A stretch of 64,000 nt of DNA from the NCBI GenBank assembly GCA_042862465.1, contig JASTVH010000006.1, forward strand, positions 1 to 64,000, given 5' to 3'. The notes under the pieces are model-generated. The model made no database searches. It was not told where the DNA came from and saw only the letters and a list, made by a program, of their open reading frames with translations. Position 1 is the stretch's first letter. Each line of letters begins with the position of its first letter. Positions 1 through 9,110 of the stretch are shown here, one piece after another. The position numbers and the translations under genes are program-made. The stretch is from JASTVH01 sp042862465 (GTDB taxonomy: Bacteria > Pseudomonadota > Gammaproteobacteria > Pseudomonadales > Oleiphilaceae).

Positions 1-53
1 AAGGCGACTTTGGACTTGAATGATGGGCTGTATTGTTTGCGTTTCTTGCTCAT
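1..53 (-). CDS. IS3-family transposase OrfA, first 17 codons only
   Basis: The frame starts at ATG 53-51 and runs off the window after 17 codons, reading MSKKRKQYSPSFKSKVA. This is the conserved start of IS3/IS911-type OrfA, a helix-turn-helix protein that is normally joined to the DDE OrfB by programmed frameshifting. A GGAGGAG ribosome site lies just upstream. Whether the element is intact cannot be judged from here. Confidence 0.75.
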   Translation of the reverse strand, partial: MSKKRKQYSPSFKSKVA

Positions 54-121
54 GATTCTCCTCCTGTTGGAGATGATGAATCAGAGCTTAGGCACCTGTC
101 CAAAATCCGGGGTCCACTTCA
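1..121 (-). mobile_element. End of an IS3-family insertion sequence (partial, runs off left edge)
   Basis: The minus strand begins at 121 with TGAAGTGGACCCC, a typical IS3-group terminal sequence. About 50 bases further in, a good ribosome site (GGAGGAG) precedes an ATG at 53 that opens a typical IS3/IS911-type OrfA. The element therefore enters from outside the window and ends at about 121, inside the lnt-like gene. Its first three bases, TGA, serve as the stop codon of the truncated lnt frame. The exact terminal base and any target duplication cannot be seen, because the other end is outside the window. Confidence 0.8.
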
Positions 122-673
122 AAGTGCGACCAGAAAGCTCACACCAAGCACGCCAAAGACAGGAGCGATAGTGGCAAGTTTGGTGTCGGTCTGGCTATAG
201 CCGATAAAGAGCCAGGGAAAGCCAGTTAAGAACCAGGTGCGTATCCATTCGCTTAGCACCCATGCCGCCGGCAACCCTATCCAGAGCGCGATTGTGTCCA
301 TCTCAGGGCGCAGCCGTCGCACGAGATACGCGACGCCCCATGGAAAGAGAGCGAGCAGGGAGACAAAGGCCGCCGTGGCTAAAACCGCCACCACGGGGCC
401 ATTGCCGTACTGGCTGATGCTGATATAGACCCAAGAGACACCCACGCCGTAGTAGCCAAGGCCAAAGAGGTAGGCAGACCACAGCGCCTGCAACCTTGAA
501 GATTGCGCGGTCAGGACAAAAAACGTTGCCAGAGCGATCACCGTAAGCCATGCCCAGCCCACAGGGGCAAACGCAAGCGACATGGCACTCCCAGCAACCA
601 GAGCCATCAGTCCGGTCAGAATTGGCTGGTAGAGCACATTCAGGTGCAACCGGAAGCAATCAGACACAGGCAT
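119..673 (-). pseudogene. lnt: Apolipoprotein N-acyltransferase, truncated by an IS element
   Basis: The 184 residues match the N-terminal membrane domain of Lnt, the inner-membrane enzyme that adds the third acyl chain to lipoproteins. Visible features are the AFAPVGW turn after the first helix, the FGLGYYGVGVSWVYISI segment, and several further hydrophobic helices. Lnt is normally about 500 residues; the whole nitrilase-like catalytic domain is missing because the IS3-family end begins at 121 and supplies the stop. The start ATG overlaps the end of the RND gene by 14 bases, so the two were co-transcribed. Lnt is usually essential in gammaproteobacteria, so this is probably a second copy linked to the efflux gene, with an intact lnt elsewhere. 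That last point is inference. Confidence 0.8.
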
Positions 674-2385
674 CCTGGGCAGATTTTTTCAGTTTGCCAG
701 CCCACCAACAGGACAGATCGTCCAGGAGTTTGTATGCCAGCGGCACAAAGACGAGCGCCAGACTGCTCGCTGCGAGCATGCCACCCACGACCACCGTGCC
801 GATCTCCTGACGACTGGCTGCGCCAGCCCCGCCAGCCATCATCAGGGGCAGAGAACCGACAATGAAAGTGGCGGCCGTCATGAGGATTGCGCGAAAGCGC
901 TGGCGCGCCGCGTTGATGGCGGCCGTGGCGGAATCCATGCCCGCACGCCGGTTTTGCGCCGCGAACTCCACGATCAGAATCGCATTCTTCGCCGCCAGCC
1001 CTACCAGCACCAGCAAGCCCACCTGAAAATAAAGATCATTGGGAAAGCCTCGCAGCAGCGTGGCTAGTGCACCGCCCAACGCAGCAAATGGCACTGCGGT
1101 GGCCACTGCGAGCGGAAGGGCGAGTCGTTCGTATTGGGCCGCCAGAATCAGGAAGACCATCAGTAAGCCCATGAAGAAGGCGCCGGCAGCGCTACCGGAG
1201 GTCTGATCCAGCTGATAGGCTTCGCCAATCCAGGCCATCTGACTATCCGCTTCCACAGAGAGCGTGGCAGACACTTCCTCCAGTGCCGTCTTGGCCTGGC
1301 CGCTGCTGTAACCCGGCGCCGGATTCGCCATCACCCGCAAGGCCGGGTAGCCGTTGAATCGCGTCAGAAGGTCGGCGCCCCGGCTTCGTTCCAGTGACAC
1401 CAGAGAGCTCAAGGGCACCATGTTGCCGCTGTCGCTGCGGACAAAAACGTGGCGGAGATCCTCCGGCTGGCGCCGGTACTCGCTTTCTGATTGCAGGTAA
1501 ACCCGCCATAAACGGCCCAGGTACGAGAAGTCGTTGATGTAGCTGGCACCAATGGTGCTTTGTAAGGTGTCATAGATGCGGGAGGCGGGCACGCCCATCG
1601 CCTTGGATTTTTCCCGGTCTACCACGGAATGATATTGGGGCACACGGGCTTCAAACATCACGTTAACGGCGGCCAGTTCCGGACGGGAGGCTGTGGCCTC
1701 GCGCAACGCCCCCGCCACTTTGTCCAGCAGCGCTACGTCGGTATCGCCCCGCACTTGCAGATAGCCTTCCACACCGCCGGTCAGCGACAGGCCAGCAATC
1801 GGCGGCGGCGTAAACGAGCGCAGGTTGGCTTCCTGAACGCTGCCGCCCAGACCGCGCACCCGCTCGGCCACGGCAAAGGCGCTTTGTTCCTGGTCGTTGC
1901 GCTGGCTCCAGTCCGCCAGGCTTACAAAGCCCCCTAGCGCATGGCTTCGCATCACACCGTTGACCAGGTCGAAGCCAGCGAAGGAAATGTAGCTTTCAAC
2001 TTCATCCATGGCCATGATCTCCTGAGCGAAAGCGTCCCGCACCGCCTCTGTGCGCGGCAGCGACGAGGCTGGTGGCAGTTGCCCCAGCACGCGCACTACC
2101 CCCTGATCTTCCGCTGGCAAAAGCCCGGCGGGTAAACGGTCGATCAGCAGCCATGCCGTGCCGAAGAAAAACAGCAGAAGGACGAGGCCAGTACTCGGGC
2201 GTTTCAGCAGCCCGCTCACCACAGCGGTGAAGCCGGCCGTTAACTTGTCGAAGCCGCGATTAAAAGCGCGGAAAAATTTACCGGGCTCAGTTTGTTGCCG
2301 GCGAAGCAGCAAGGCGCACATGGCAGGAGTAAGCGTCAGCGCCACCACACCGGAGATAACCACCGACACGGCAATAGTGACCCTT
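660..2385 (-). pseudogene. RND efflux pump inner-membrane subunit, C-terminal part only
   Basis: The frame encodes about 570 residues of an HAE1/AcrB-type proton-driven drug exporter. Recognisable parts are the VVISGVVALTLTPAMCALL helix, the second large periplasmic loop with PAEDQG, the GEAYQLDQTSG stretch, and the final bundle of helices with GLAAKNAILIVEFA. A complete protein has about 1,040 residues, so the first half is absent. Upstream of roughly 2385 the frame no longer resembles RND and reads out of frame through the neighbouring flavoprotein gene. No start codon belongs to it. It overlaps the downstream lnt fragment. It is therefore a broken gene at a recombination junction, probably not expressed as a working pump. 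Confidence 0.85.
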
Positions 2386-2967
2386 GTGGGTTTCAACACC
2401 ACGCACCTGGCCGTCCTGGACATCAATGCGGATGGCCGGTGTGTAGGCAAAAGCCTGGAGTTTGCCGGTGGCCACGGCTTCTTCCACCAGATCGCCGGCT
2501 ACGCTCTGGGAGCGGGGTACCACCAGCCCGGCGTCCGGGTCCCACATGGCGCCCTGGACCTGGCTTTCCTCCAGCAATGGAAACAGCTCCTTTGCCCGCT
2601 TGGGCGAAATCATGCTGACATTTGTGCCGAAGGCTTTCCCGGAACCCACCTTGCGGCGGAGTTCGTCCATGCGCTCGTCGTCATCGACGCGCGCCACTTC
2701 CATGCCGCCGCATTTCACGTAATTGCCACGCTTTTCATAAAAGGCCTGGCTGTACTTGGTGGTGTAAATGTTCAGCTTGTCGTGGGAAGTGGTGAAGCAG
2801 AAATCCGAGGCGTGGGAGGTGGAGCCGATGTCTGAGGGAATGGCGGATTTTTCCAGTCCTACGATGTCATCCCAGCCCTGCTCGATCAGGTGGTGTGCTA
2901 CCGAGGAGCCAACGATACCGCCCTGGCCAATGATTACGACTCTTGCACGTTTCGGTAGTTGTGCCAT
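2386..2967 (-). pseudogene. FAD-dependent oxidoreductase (dimethylglycine/sarcosine dehydrogenase-like), N-terminal part only
   Basis: The start is ATG 2967 with an AAGGGGAACC ribosome site. A Rossmann FAD-binding motif, VVIIGQGGIVGSSVAHHL, sits at about residues 10-27. It is followed by GSTSHASDF, typical of the dimethylglycine-dehydrogenase group in which FAD is often bound near this point. The protein reads well for about 194 residues, up to GVETHKG. It then changes into out-of-frame RND sequence and stops near 2287. Family members have roughly 400 residues, or about 800 when fused to a GcvT-like domain, so most of the substrate domain is gone. The likely original role was oxidative demethylation of a methylated glycine; the substrate is not shown. 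Confidence 0.8.
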
Positions 2968-3200
2968 TTTGGTTCCCCTTTGCCTGCAATGAACGCCCTC
3001 GCGCTGCCGCATATCGGCCAGGGCCCTGATTCAATGTGGCTCTAATTGCTCAGTGCAGGTGAATCCAATACGACACCGAGTCGTCCAAAAACGGCAGAGG
3101 CAGCCCCGAAGAATCCGGGCCACCGGCTGGCCCAATGTGTCAGTTTTTGTCGGAACGACCGGTATTGTGGAGAGATTCTTCGTGGCAATGCAGGGCTGCT

Positions 3201-3965
3201 TCAGCGCGGGCGACGGTACCAATTAATCAACCCGGAGATGGCTAACAGTAAAATAGCAAGTGCTGATAAGTCAGATACCCAAGGCCCAATGTGCATAATG
3301 CGCCCTGAATGAAGATCCAGTAACAACTGTTGCAAAGAGATGCCTTTGCCATGATAAGTATCGAGAAGCTGCGTCCTGACTGCCGCAGGTGTGGCGCGTG
3401 GACTTGACCACGTCACCTGCTTATTTGCGGATGGGACCGGAGTCCAGCTCAGAAACGATGCGGTCGTCTTGAATTGGCCGTTTGGCGTGTCAATAAAAAA
3501 GGAGTTGTCTTTCGAGCCGAATCTTCGGATACGTTCGGGCAAATTTTCTTGCCCAAGCTGATCAATCAGTACGCCGGTCCGAGTCAACAATATGACCGAA
3601 CGTGACGTCGCTACGGCTAAAAAATCCGGGCCTTCCGCAATACCCAAAAGAGGACCGTCGATGGTTTGTTCAAGCTTTAATGGTTCCTTGCCGAGATATA
3701 GCTGATTGTTCATCCAGCTCACGATTGCACCACTATCGGTGCTGAAGGTAATGATGTCCTGAGGTCCCTTGCTCAGCCCGTACCATCTCAGAAGCGGAGG
3801 CCAGGTTAGAACATAGTCATCCATACCGACATCTTTCAAGTGATTGATTGCAGTGCCGGTGGTTGCAATCAATATCAGGAAAAAGGCCGAAACTATACCG
3901 ATGTAGCGATGCGATAGGAGTAAAAATTTGCGCCGGGTTTGCCGGGAGCGTTTGAAGGAAATCAC
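3201..3965 (-). CDS. PepSY-associated membrane protein
   Basis: This 254-residue protein begins RKFLLLSHRYIGIVSAFFLILIATTGTAINH, the first transmembrane helix of PepSY_TM proteins with its characteristic H/R pair. It ends with a second helix, LSALAILLLAISGLINWYRR. Between them is a periplasmic region of about 190 residues. The DLHSGRI(M)HIGPW segment before the last helix is also typical of the family. The start is GTG 3965, overlapping the stop of the FMN-binding gene (GTGA), so the two are translationally coupled. Some relatives act in iron or siderophore reduction at the inner membrane. Here, with a flavin-binding partner, a porin and a Fur-like site upstream, a role in periplasmic metal reduction is my inference. 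Confidence 0.75.
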   Translation of the reverse strand: MISFKRSRQTRRKFLLLSHRYIGIVSAFFLILIATTGTAINHLKDVGMDDYVLTWPPLLRWYGLSKGPQDIITFSTDSGAIVSWMNNQLYLGKEPLKLEQTIDGPLLGIAEGPDFLAVATSRSVILLTRTGVLIDQLGQENLPERIRRFGSKDNSFFIDTPNGQFKTTASFLSWTPVPSANKQVTWSSPRATPAAVRTQLLDTYHGKGISLQQLLLDLHSGRIMHIGPWVSDLSALAILLLAISGLINWYRRPR

Positions 3966-4492
3966 GGGCCATCTACCAACTGACTGAAATAAAGTGCCAA
4001 ACGTGCCAACTTCGTGAGCGCGTGGACTGACAAGGTGGCACCAGTGATTCCGTCTATCGGTTGATCGAGCGTTTTGCCGCCCTCAAGTTCAGCGCCTTTG
4101 AACTGGTTCGTGAAAACGGGGTATCGAACCTCCCATCCTCTTGTCTCCCGGTACACGAGTACGTCCAGTTTGCGGATGGCATTTTCCTCCACCAGTATAC
4201 CGACGGTAATCGGACGTGCTTTGCCGACTTCCTCTAGTATCCAGGCAGTCCGTGAACCTTGCTTCCAGTATCGTTCACGTAACGCGGCAGGTGGGTGTCC
4301 CAAAATGTCTCCGGCAACCTCTTTTTTTTCGCCTACAACCCAGAGCGCGGCCGGTTCTGGGATATCGCCGACAAACGATTCTCTCAAAAATGCTTGAGGT
4401 TCTTTATAAACCTCATCAGCCAAAGCGTGCATGGGAACCGGCAGAAAAGTGAGTAAAAGCAGAAGGTGCACGAGCCTGAGCGGGTAACTCAT
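3962..4492 (-). CDS. Periplasmic FMN-binding domain protein
   Basis: The start is placed at ATG 4492 (AAGG ribosome site), giving 176 residues with a clear signal peptide (MSYPLRLVHLLLLLTFLPV, cut near HALA-DE). An in-frame ATG at 4555 would add 21 residues that do not look like a signal. The C-terminal half carries the FMN-binding motif DGITGATLS at about residues 147-155, where the threonine normally holds a covalently attached FMN phosphate, as in RnfG, NqrC and NosR. It overlaps the PepSY gene and follows the porin gene by about 70 bases. Covalent flavin attachment needs an ApbE transferase, which is not in this window. The function is probably electron transfer in the periplasm. Confidence 0.75.
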   Translation of the reverse strand: MSYPLRLVHLLLLLTFLPVPMHALADEVYKEPQAFLRESFVGDIPEPAALWVVGEKKEVAGDILGHPPAALRERYWKQGSRTAWILEEVGKARPITVGILVEENAIRKLDVLVYRETRGWEVRYPVFTNQFKGAELEGGKTLDQPIDGITGATLSVHALTKLARLALYFSQLVDGP

Positions 4493-4561
4493 GAGGACAA
4501 CCTTATTAATGAATTCTGAGCCAGGCGCGATACACACGCCTGGCTCCGGCAACAAGGCATT

Positions 4562-6100
4562 CTAGAAGGTGTAGGCTACGCCCGTCGAGAACGCTAAAAC
4601 ACTGTCTTCATTTTCACCAGCAGGAATAAAGTTGGTTAAACCGGCCAGTGTTTGTTCGTCAGTCCAGGTATATTCTGTGGCAAATGAAATCACCCAGTCT
4701 GGGACCGGACGATAGGCCAGACCAACGGTAGCGCGATTAACAATAGAACTTTTCTCTTTGTCGAGCTCGGTGATCTGACGATTGGAGAACTCAATACCGG
4801 TTATCCGGTTGCGAATAACAACCTGCTCCATCCGAACGGTCGGTTCGAGAGAGGGGTTACTGAAACCACGCCCCAGGAAGGTATTATCAAGCGCTTCCGG
4901 CCAGAACGGGTAACGAGCTTCTATCCAATAACCCGTGCGGCTTTCAGCGAGCCCACCGAGCGTGATCTCGCTGACGATTTCTGTGGTCTCACGGTCTTCA
5001 GCACCTACTTTTGCTTCCACTTCCTTGTCTACAGCGGCACTGGCGAAGCTAGCAGCAACATCATCAATGTTGCCCCAATCGGTGTGGACTACCTCGTATT
5101 CGACTTCAAACCCGCCCAGGCTGTGAAGCCCATCAATGGCAACGGACCACACCGATTCAGAATCCATAAAATCCGGCGTATAGCGACCGTAATATCCGGA
5201 AATCGCTAATTCCTGGCCAGATTGAGGCAACAGGGCCAACCGGCCGGTAACGGCCTTATTCCCGTTAAGATCGTTGGAGAACCCCCCACGGGAAGGGGCG
5301 AACTCAGCTTCAAATTTACTGACGCCCACCGTTGAACTGCCGTCAGGCTCCGCCGCCACTCCGCCCTCGAATTCGAAGTCGAGATTGACGCCGTTTACTG
5401 CGTAAAGTCTGTAGTCAACAAGGCCAGCCTGAGTTTCCACAAGTCCCGAAAAACCAAGTCCCAGTTCCGGCCATGCCGCCTTGGTTGGCAGGACGGGCGC
5501 CCCCCTGTCTACCAGCGTGCGGCGAGTCAAGTTCCACTGATTATCATCATGGTTGATGTTAAAGCGGCCCAAGGGAACAAGCAGCGCTCCCATATCCAGA
5601 TTGACGCTGTCATTGATGCGGTATCTTGCCCAGGCCTGCTCCATCGATATTTCTGAGCCATTTGTTCCTTCAACCGCTTGGCCTGCGGAGAAGCCATCAG
5701 CTCCTGCTGAAGCACTTTTTTCCAGTTCAATTTCGCCAAACCGCTCAAATTCCAGCTCGAAGTAAGCTTCAAGGCGGTCGTTTATCTTCCCGTCGCCAGT
5801 CAGCACAAAGCGACGAAAAGTAAAGGTGTCTTGATCGGCGTCCAGATTGTTGGCCTCCGCACGAATGGAACCGTAACCACCGATATGGAAGTCCCTGGCA
5901 CCGGGCCGCACGGAGGCATTGCCGTCAACCTGACTTGAGTCAGATGCCTTCATTGAATCTTCCAGGCTCTCGATTCGCATCTGCTGCTCTTCGATTACCT
6001 GCCATAACTGCTCATCGTTATTACGAGTCTCGTCGGCAATAACGATGGGTGCCGCCAGACTACCCGCAAGCCCAAAAACAAAAGCCGTTCTTTTTTTCAC
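4562..6100 (-). CDS. Outer-membrane porin of the OprP/OprO phosphate-selective type
   Basis: The 512-residue protein starts with a signal peptide (MKKRTAFVFGLAGSLAAPIVIA) and a short coiled-coil segment (EEQQMRIESLEDSM). Porin features follow: FHIGGYGSIRAE, FTFRRFVLTGDGKINDRLEAYFELEFE, and a C-terminal beta strand ending in phenylalanine (LAFSTGVAYTF). This matches the porin O/P family, which forms trimeric outer-membrane channels, often for anions. It is the first gene of a three-gene minus-strand group with the FMN-binding and PepSY genes, and a Fur-box-like palindrome lies about 90 bases upstream. The permeating solute is unknown; the context suggests one tied to iron supply. Confidence 0.8.
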   Translation of the reverse strand: MKKRTAFVFGLAGSLAAPIVIADETRNNDEQLWQVIEEQQMRIESLEDSMKASDSSQVDGNASVRPGARDFHIGGYGSIRAEANNLDADQDTFTFRRFVLTGDGKINDRLEAYFELEFERFGEIELEKSASAGADGFSAGQAVEGTNGSEISMEQAWARYRINDSVNLDMGALLVPLGRFNINHDDNQWNLTRRTLVDRGAPVLPTKAAWPELGLGFSGLVETQAGLVDYRLYAVNGVNLDFEFEGGVAAEPDGSSTVGVSKFEAEFAPSRGGFSNDLNGNKAVTGRLALLPQSGQELAISGYYGRYTPDFMDSESVWSVAIDGLHSLGGFEVEYEVVHTDWGNIDDVAASFASAAVDKEVEAKVGAEDRETTEIVSEITLGGLAESRTGYWIEARYPFWPEALDNTFLGRGFSNPSLEPTVRMEQVVIRNRITGIEFSNRQITELDKEKSSIVNRATVGLAYRPVPDWVISFATEYTWTDEQTLAGLTNFIPAGENEDSVLAFSTGVAYTF

Positions 6101-6187
6101 GATGCTATCTCCGCCATCTGTCTAAATGGATGCCTACAATGAGGCTTTGGATTGACGGCGGCAGTATAAGGTCCCATCTTGGTAATG

Positions 6188-6212
6188 TAAATGATAACAA
6201 TTGTTATTAATA
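6188..6212. promoter_or_regulatory. Fur-box-like palindrome upstream of the porin operon
   Basis: The core ATAACAATTGTTAT is a perfect 14-bp palindrome within AATGATAACAATTGTTATTA, rich in the GATAAT-like hexamers of Fur boxes. It lies about 90 bases upstream of the porin ATG in an AT-rich patch (TAATGTAAATGATAACAATTG). Iron-dependent repression of the porin/FMN/PepSY genes is inferred from the site alone. Confidence 0.6.
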
Positions 6213-6330
6213 ATTACGTAGTGCGATCTGACTTTGAGGACAGTTCTGACGAAACTGGCCCAGCTTCTCTGGCCCCGAGAAAAGTGGCGCAATCCAGAGA
6301 TCATCGGTTCGGCGTCTTTGTCTCGGCCTT

Positions 6331-6372
6331 CATTCAAATAGATCTGTCCCCGCATTCAAATAGATCTGTCCC
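6331..6372 (+). repeat. Two direct copies of a 20-bp repeat, 22-bp period
   Basis: CATTCAAATAGATCTGTCCC occurs at 6331-6350 and exactly again at 6353-6372. A related inverted piece, GGGACAGATCTAT, occurs at about 7140-7152. The copies therefore bracket the DsrE-like gene and abut the IS1380 element. Their origin is unknown; they may be remnants of a mobile or REP-like element. Confidence 0.65.
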
Positions 6373-6407
6373 GGTTTTAGCGCGCACAGCAACAACCAAT
6401 TTTTCGT

Positions 6408-6926
6408 TTAGGGGATTCGGACAACCGCGTACCCCTGCATCTGATAGCCGATGACCGAGACGAAACCATTATCTACCGGGTCGACCTCCGGAATGATCGT
6501 CGCCTCATCTACACCCATCCCTTTCAACGCGTAACGGCAAACTTCCAGTGTCACCCCGTCCTTCTTCATTTGTTTAAGAGTCGTCTGGAATTTCTGTACC
6601 TCGGCCAGCTCTGCCTCATCAAATGATGCGCTGTCAGTCGAAAGCAGTTTCACCACCGGCCCGTGAAAAACGATGGCGATGTTGGGCTCTTTCGCAAGCG
6701 CCTTCACTTCAGGTGCTTTGTAGGAGTTCTTTATTACCAAGAAAACGGGGTTAACGACCTTGGGATCTCCCTGGCTCACCTCGTAGACAGCGTCATAGTT
6801 CTTAACGCCCTTCAGGGCATTGTCGTACCCGGCTGCACCTGCAGGCACAGACATCAGGGCCATATAGACCGCCGCAAAGAAGACGGGGGGAATTCGGCGA
6901 AGTATGCTTTTATAATTCACGCTCAT
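6408..6926 (-). CDS. Exported DsrE-family protein
   Basis: The start ATG 6926 is preceded by CAAGGAGATTTGTC; an upstream in-frame ATG at 6971 has no such site. The 172-residue product has a basic N-terminus and a hydrophobic stretch (FFAAVYMALMSVPAGAAG) that looks like a signal peptide, so it is probably periplasmic. The rest has the alpha/beta pattern of DsrE/DsrF-like proteins. These include the IAIVFHGPVVKLL strand and a single cysteine in LEVCRYALKGMGV, the position of the conserved DsrE cysteine. Cytoplasmic DsrE proteins carry sulfur; exported versions are common but poorly characterised. It stands alone between short repeats and an IS element. Confidence 0.7.
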   Translation of the reverse strand: MSVNYKSILRRIPPVFFAAVYMALMSVPAGAAGYDNALKGVKNYDAVYEVSQGDPKVVNPVFLVIKNSYKAPEVKALAKEPNIAIVFHGPVVKLLSTDSASFDEAELAEVQKFQTTLKQMKKDGVTLEVCRYALKGMGVDEATIIPEVDPVDNGFVSVIGYQMQGYAVVRIP

Positions 6927-7139
6927 GACAAATCTCCTTGAGGGATAGGAACTTGTTTTTTTGTCAGCCAACCCATAAAAATGCTCCAGAATCTAAAATA
7001 TTTTCCCTAAGCTAATACAGGTACGATATATCATAAATGTACCAATTTGGAGCAAGTTGGGGTTCTAGCAGTCGAACACACGAAGCTGAAATAGACCTGA
7101 AAACAGTTGCCAGGCATGCAGTTGAAACCGGACAGTTGA

Positions 7140-8735
7140 AACCGGGACAGATCTATCCCGAAAAATTCATAAAAAAAGGCGAACCTTGCTCAACCCATTG
7201 ATATAATGGGAGTTACGACAATAACGCTTCGGAAGAAGCTAAACAAGGTTCGCCCATGTCCAATTCTATCCCAACTCAACTGCGCTTTCCTCCCTTTGCC
7301 GGCTTTACCGTGCGAGCTGATTTCGAGGGCGGAGCGTTGTCATCCGACTTTGGCCCCCTGCTGCTGCGTGGGGTGGACCAACAGATTGGCCTGGTTCATC
7401 GACTGGCCCAGGCCATCGACGACCGCCGTCACGCCTCTTATATCGACCACTCACTTTCCGATCTATTAACTCAGCGGATCTTCCAGATCGCCTGTGGCTA
7501 TGCCGATGCCAATGACGCCAACACCCTGCGCCGTGACCCGATGTTCAAGCTCGGCACCGAACGCAAGCCGCTTGAGCCAGAGCAGGATCTGGCCAGCGCA
7601 CCGACCTTCTCGCGCCTGGAAAATGCCGTTAACACCCGCGACCTTTACCGTCTCGCCGAGGCCTTTGTAGAGCAGTTTGTCGCCAGCTACGCCAAGCCTC
7701 CAGAGATGATCGTGCTGGACATGGATCACTCCGAAGACCAGACCCACGGCCAACAGGAACTGGCGTTTTATAACCACCATTACCAGAGTCACTGCTACCT
7801 GCCACTGTTTCTGTTTGAAGGTCTGTCGGGCAAGTTCATTACCGCGGCACTGCGCCCCGGCAAACGCCCGACGGGGGCAGAGAACGCAATGATCCTCAAG
7901 CGGGTGCTCAAACGGCTGCGCCAGCATTGGCCCGAGACCCGCATCCTGCTGCGTGGTGATGCTCATTTCGCCAACGTGGAATTGATGCAACTGGCGCTCG
8001 ACGATCCGTACACCGATTTCCTGTTCGGCCTGGCCGGCAACAGCCGTCTGAAAAAACTGGCCGAGCCACACCTGCAATCCACCCGGCGGCTGCACGATAC
8101 CCGCTGCCATAACGCTCGCCTCGCGGAACAGGCCCCGCCGCAACGCTCGCGCACCTTCCACGAGATCGATTATCAGGCCCGTTCCTGGCCACAGGCGTTT
8201 CGCACTGTCCTGAAAGCCGAAACCATGGCCCTCGGCGATAACCCCGCTTCGTCGTCACCTCCCTGGAAGAGTCAACCCCGGAAATACTGTACGCCGAGCT
8301 GTATTGCGCCCGGGGCCAGGACGAGAATTTCATCAAGATGATGAAAAACGACCTGGCCAGCGACCGCACCTCGGATTGCCGCTTTGCGGCCAACCACCTG
8401 CGCCTGTTTTTCTCCTGCGCCGCCTATGTGCTGCATCACGCCTTGCGCGCCGAACTGTTGCAAGGCACCGAGTTGTCCCAGGCCCAGCCCTCGACGGTCA
8501 TCATCAAGCTGTTCAAGCTGGCCGTACGGGTGGTGCAGTACAAAGACCGCATCAAGCTCCACCTGCCAGGTAGCTGCCCGGTCAAGGCCCTTCTGCACAC
8601 AGTCACCGAACGGTTATATCGCCTGCCTCGGCCCAGGTTAAACACCGGCTGAGCCGCCGTCGGCGCTCGTGGCCACCTCCATCTCGGGCTCGGGAGGCCT
8701 TCCCTCGCCCGGACGCTGGAATTGATCAAATAATA
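7140..8735 (+). mobile_element. IS1380-family insertion sequence (boundaries approximate)
   Basis: The transposase reading frame, its AT-rich leader (7155-7255) and a short tail to about 8735 make an element of about 1.6 kb, the usual size for IS1380. I could not define matching terminal inverted repeats or a target duplication by eye, so both ends are approximate. The transposase is frameshifted, so this copy is probably not autonomous. Confidence 0.6.
7256..8652 (+). pseudogene. IS1380-family DDE transposase, broken by a one-base frameshift
   Basis: The frame from ATG 7256 encodes an IS1380-type transposase. Landmarks are FEGGALSSDFGPLLLRGVD at the start, the first catalytic aspartate region in MIVLDMDHSEDQTHGQQ, and the second in RILLRGDAHFANVELM. 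The frame fails near 8243, in a run of Cs (GATAACCCCGCTTCG), and the protein continues one frame over from about 8250 to 8652 with the expected ending FAANHLRLFFSCAAYVLHH. Adding one base restores a continuous protein of about 465 residues. So this is either a real single-base deletion or a sequencing error at a C run. Confidence 0.85.
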
Positions 8736-8872
8736 AACACTTAAGGCCGGTGACTGGATGACATCAGAGCGACATTGGCGCGCATACTACTAATAATTCT
8801 CATATCTGGGCGTAATGGGCTAACCGAGAAAATTTCGTGGCTGCTGCTTGGGGTGTTTATGAAATGTTCGGG

Positions 8873-9110
8873 CTAGTATATCTCATCCTCATCAAACTCA
8901 AACAGCGCATTGCCGAACCCCTTCGCTGCGGCCGCATCCAGCGCAGTCTGGTCAACGCCTTCTTCCTTTACCCGCCTGGCCTTTTCCCTTGCCTCAGCCA
9001 CCGCTTCCTGCAGTGACAGTCCTTCCTTGAACCGAATATCCACCCTTTCATGTGCCTCGTTTCGACCACAAACACGCCGAAGGCAGATGTGAAGAAAAGC
9101 TCTGACTCGA
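8873..9110 (-). pseudogene. Possible remnant of a small protein gene
   Basis: On the minus strand a reading frame ends at TAG 8875-8873. It encodes an acidic, helix-rich C-terminus (GLSLQEAVAEAREKARR, then GNALFEFDEDEIY). No ATG, GTG or TTG opens this frame within a sensible distance. The adjacent frame reads plausibly just upstream (SELFFTSAFGVFVVETRHMK), which suggests a frameshifted gene of about 80 residues. I do not recognise the family. The sequence around it (8653-8872 and 9111-9421) is AT-rich, and I see nothing else in it apart from the nos promoter at its right end. Confidence 0.35.
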
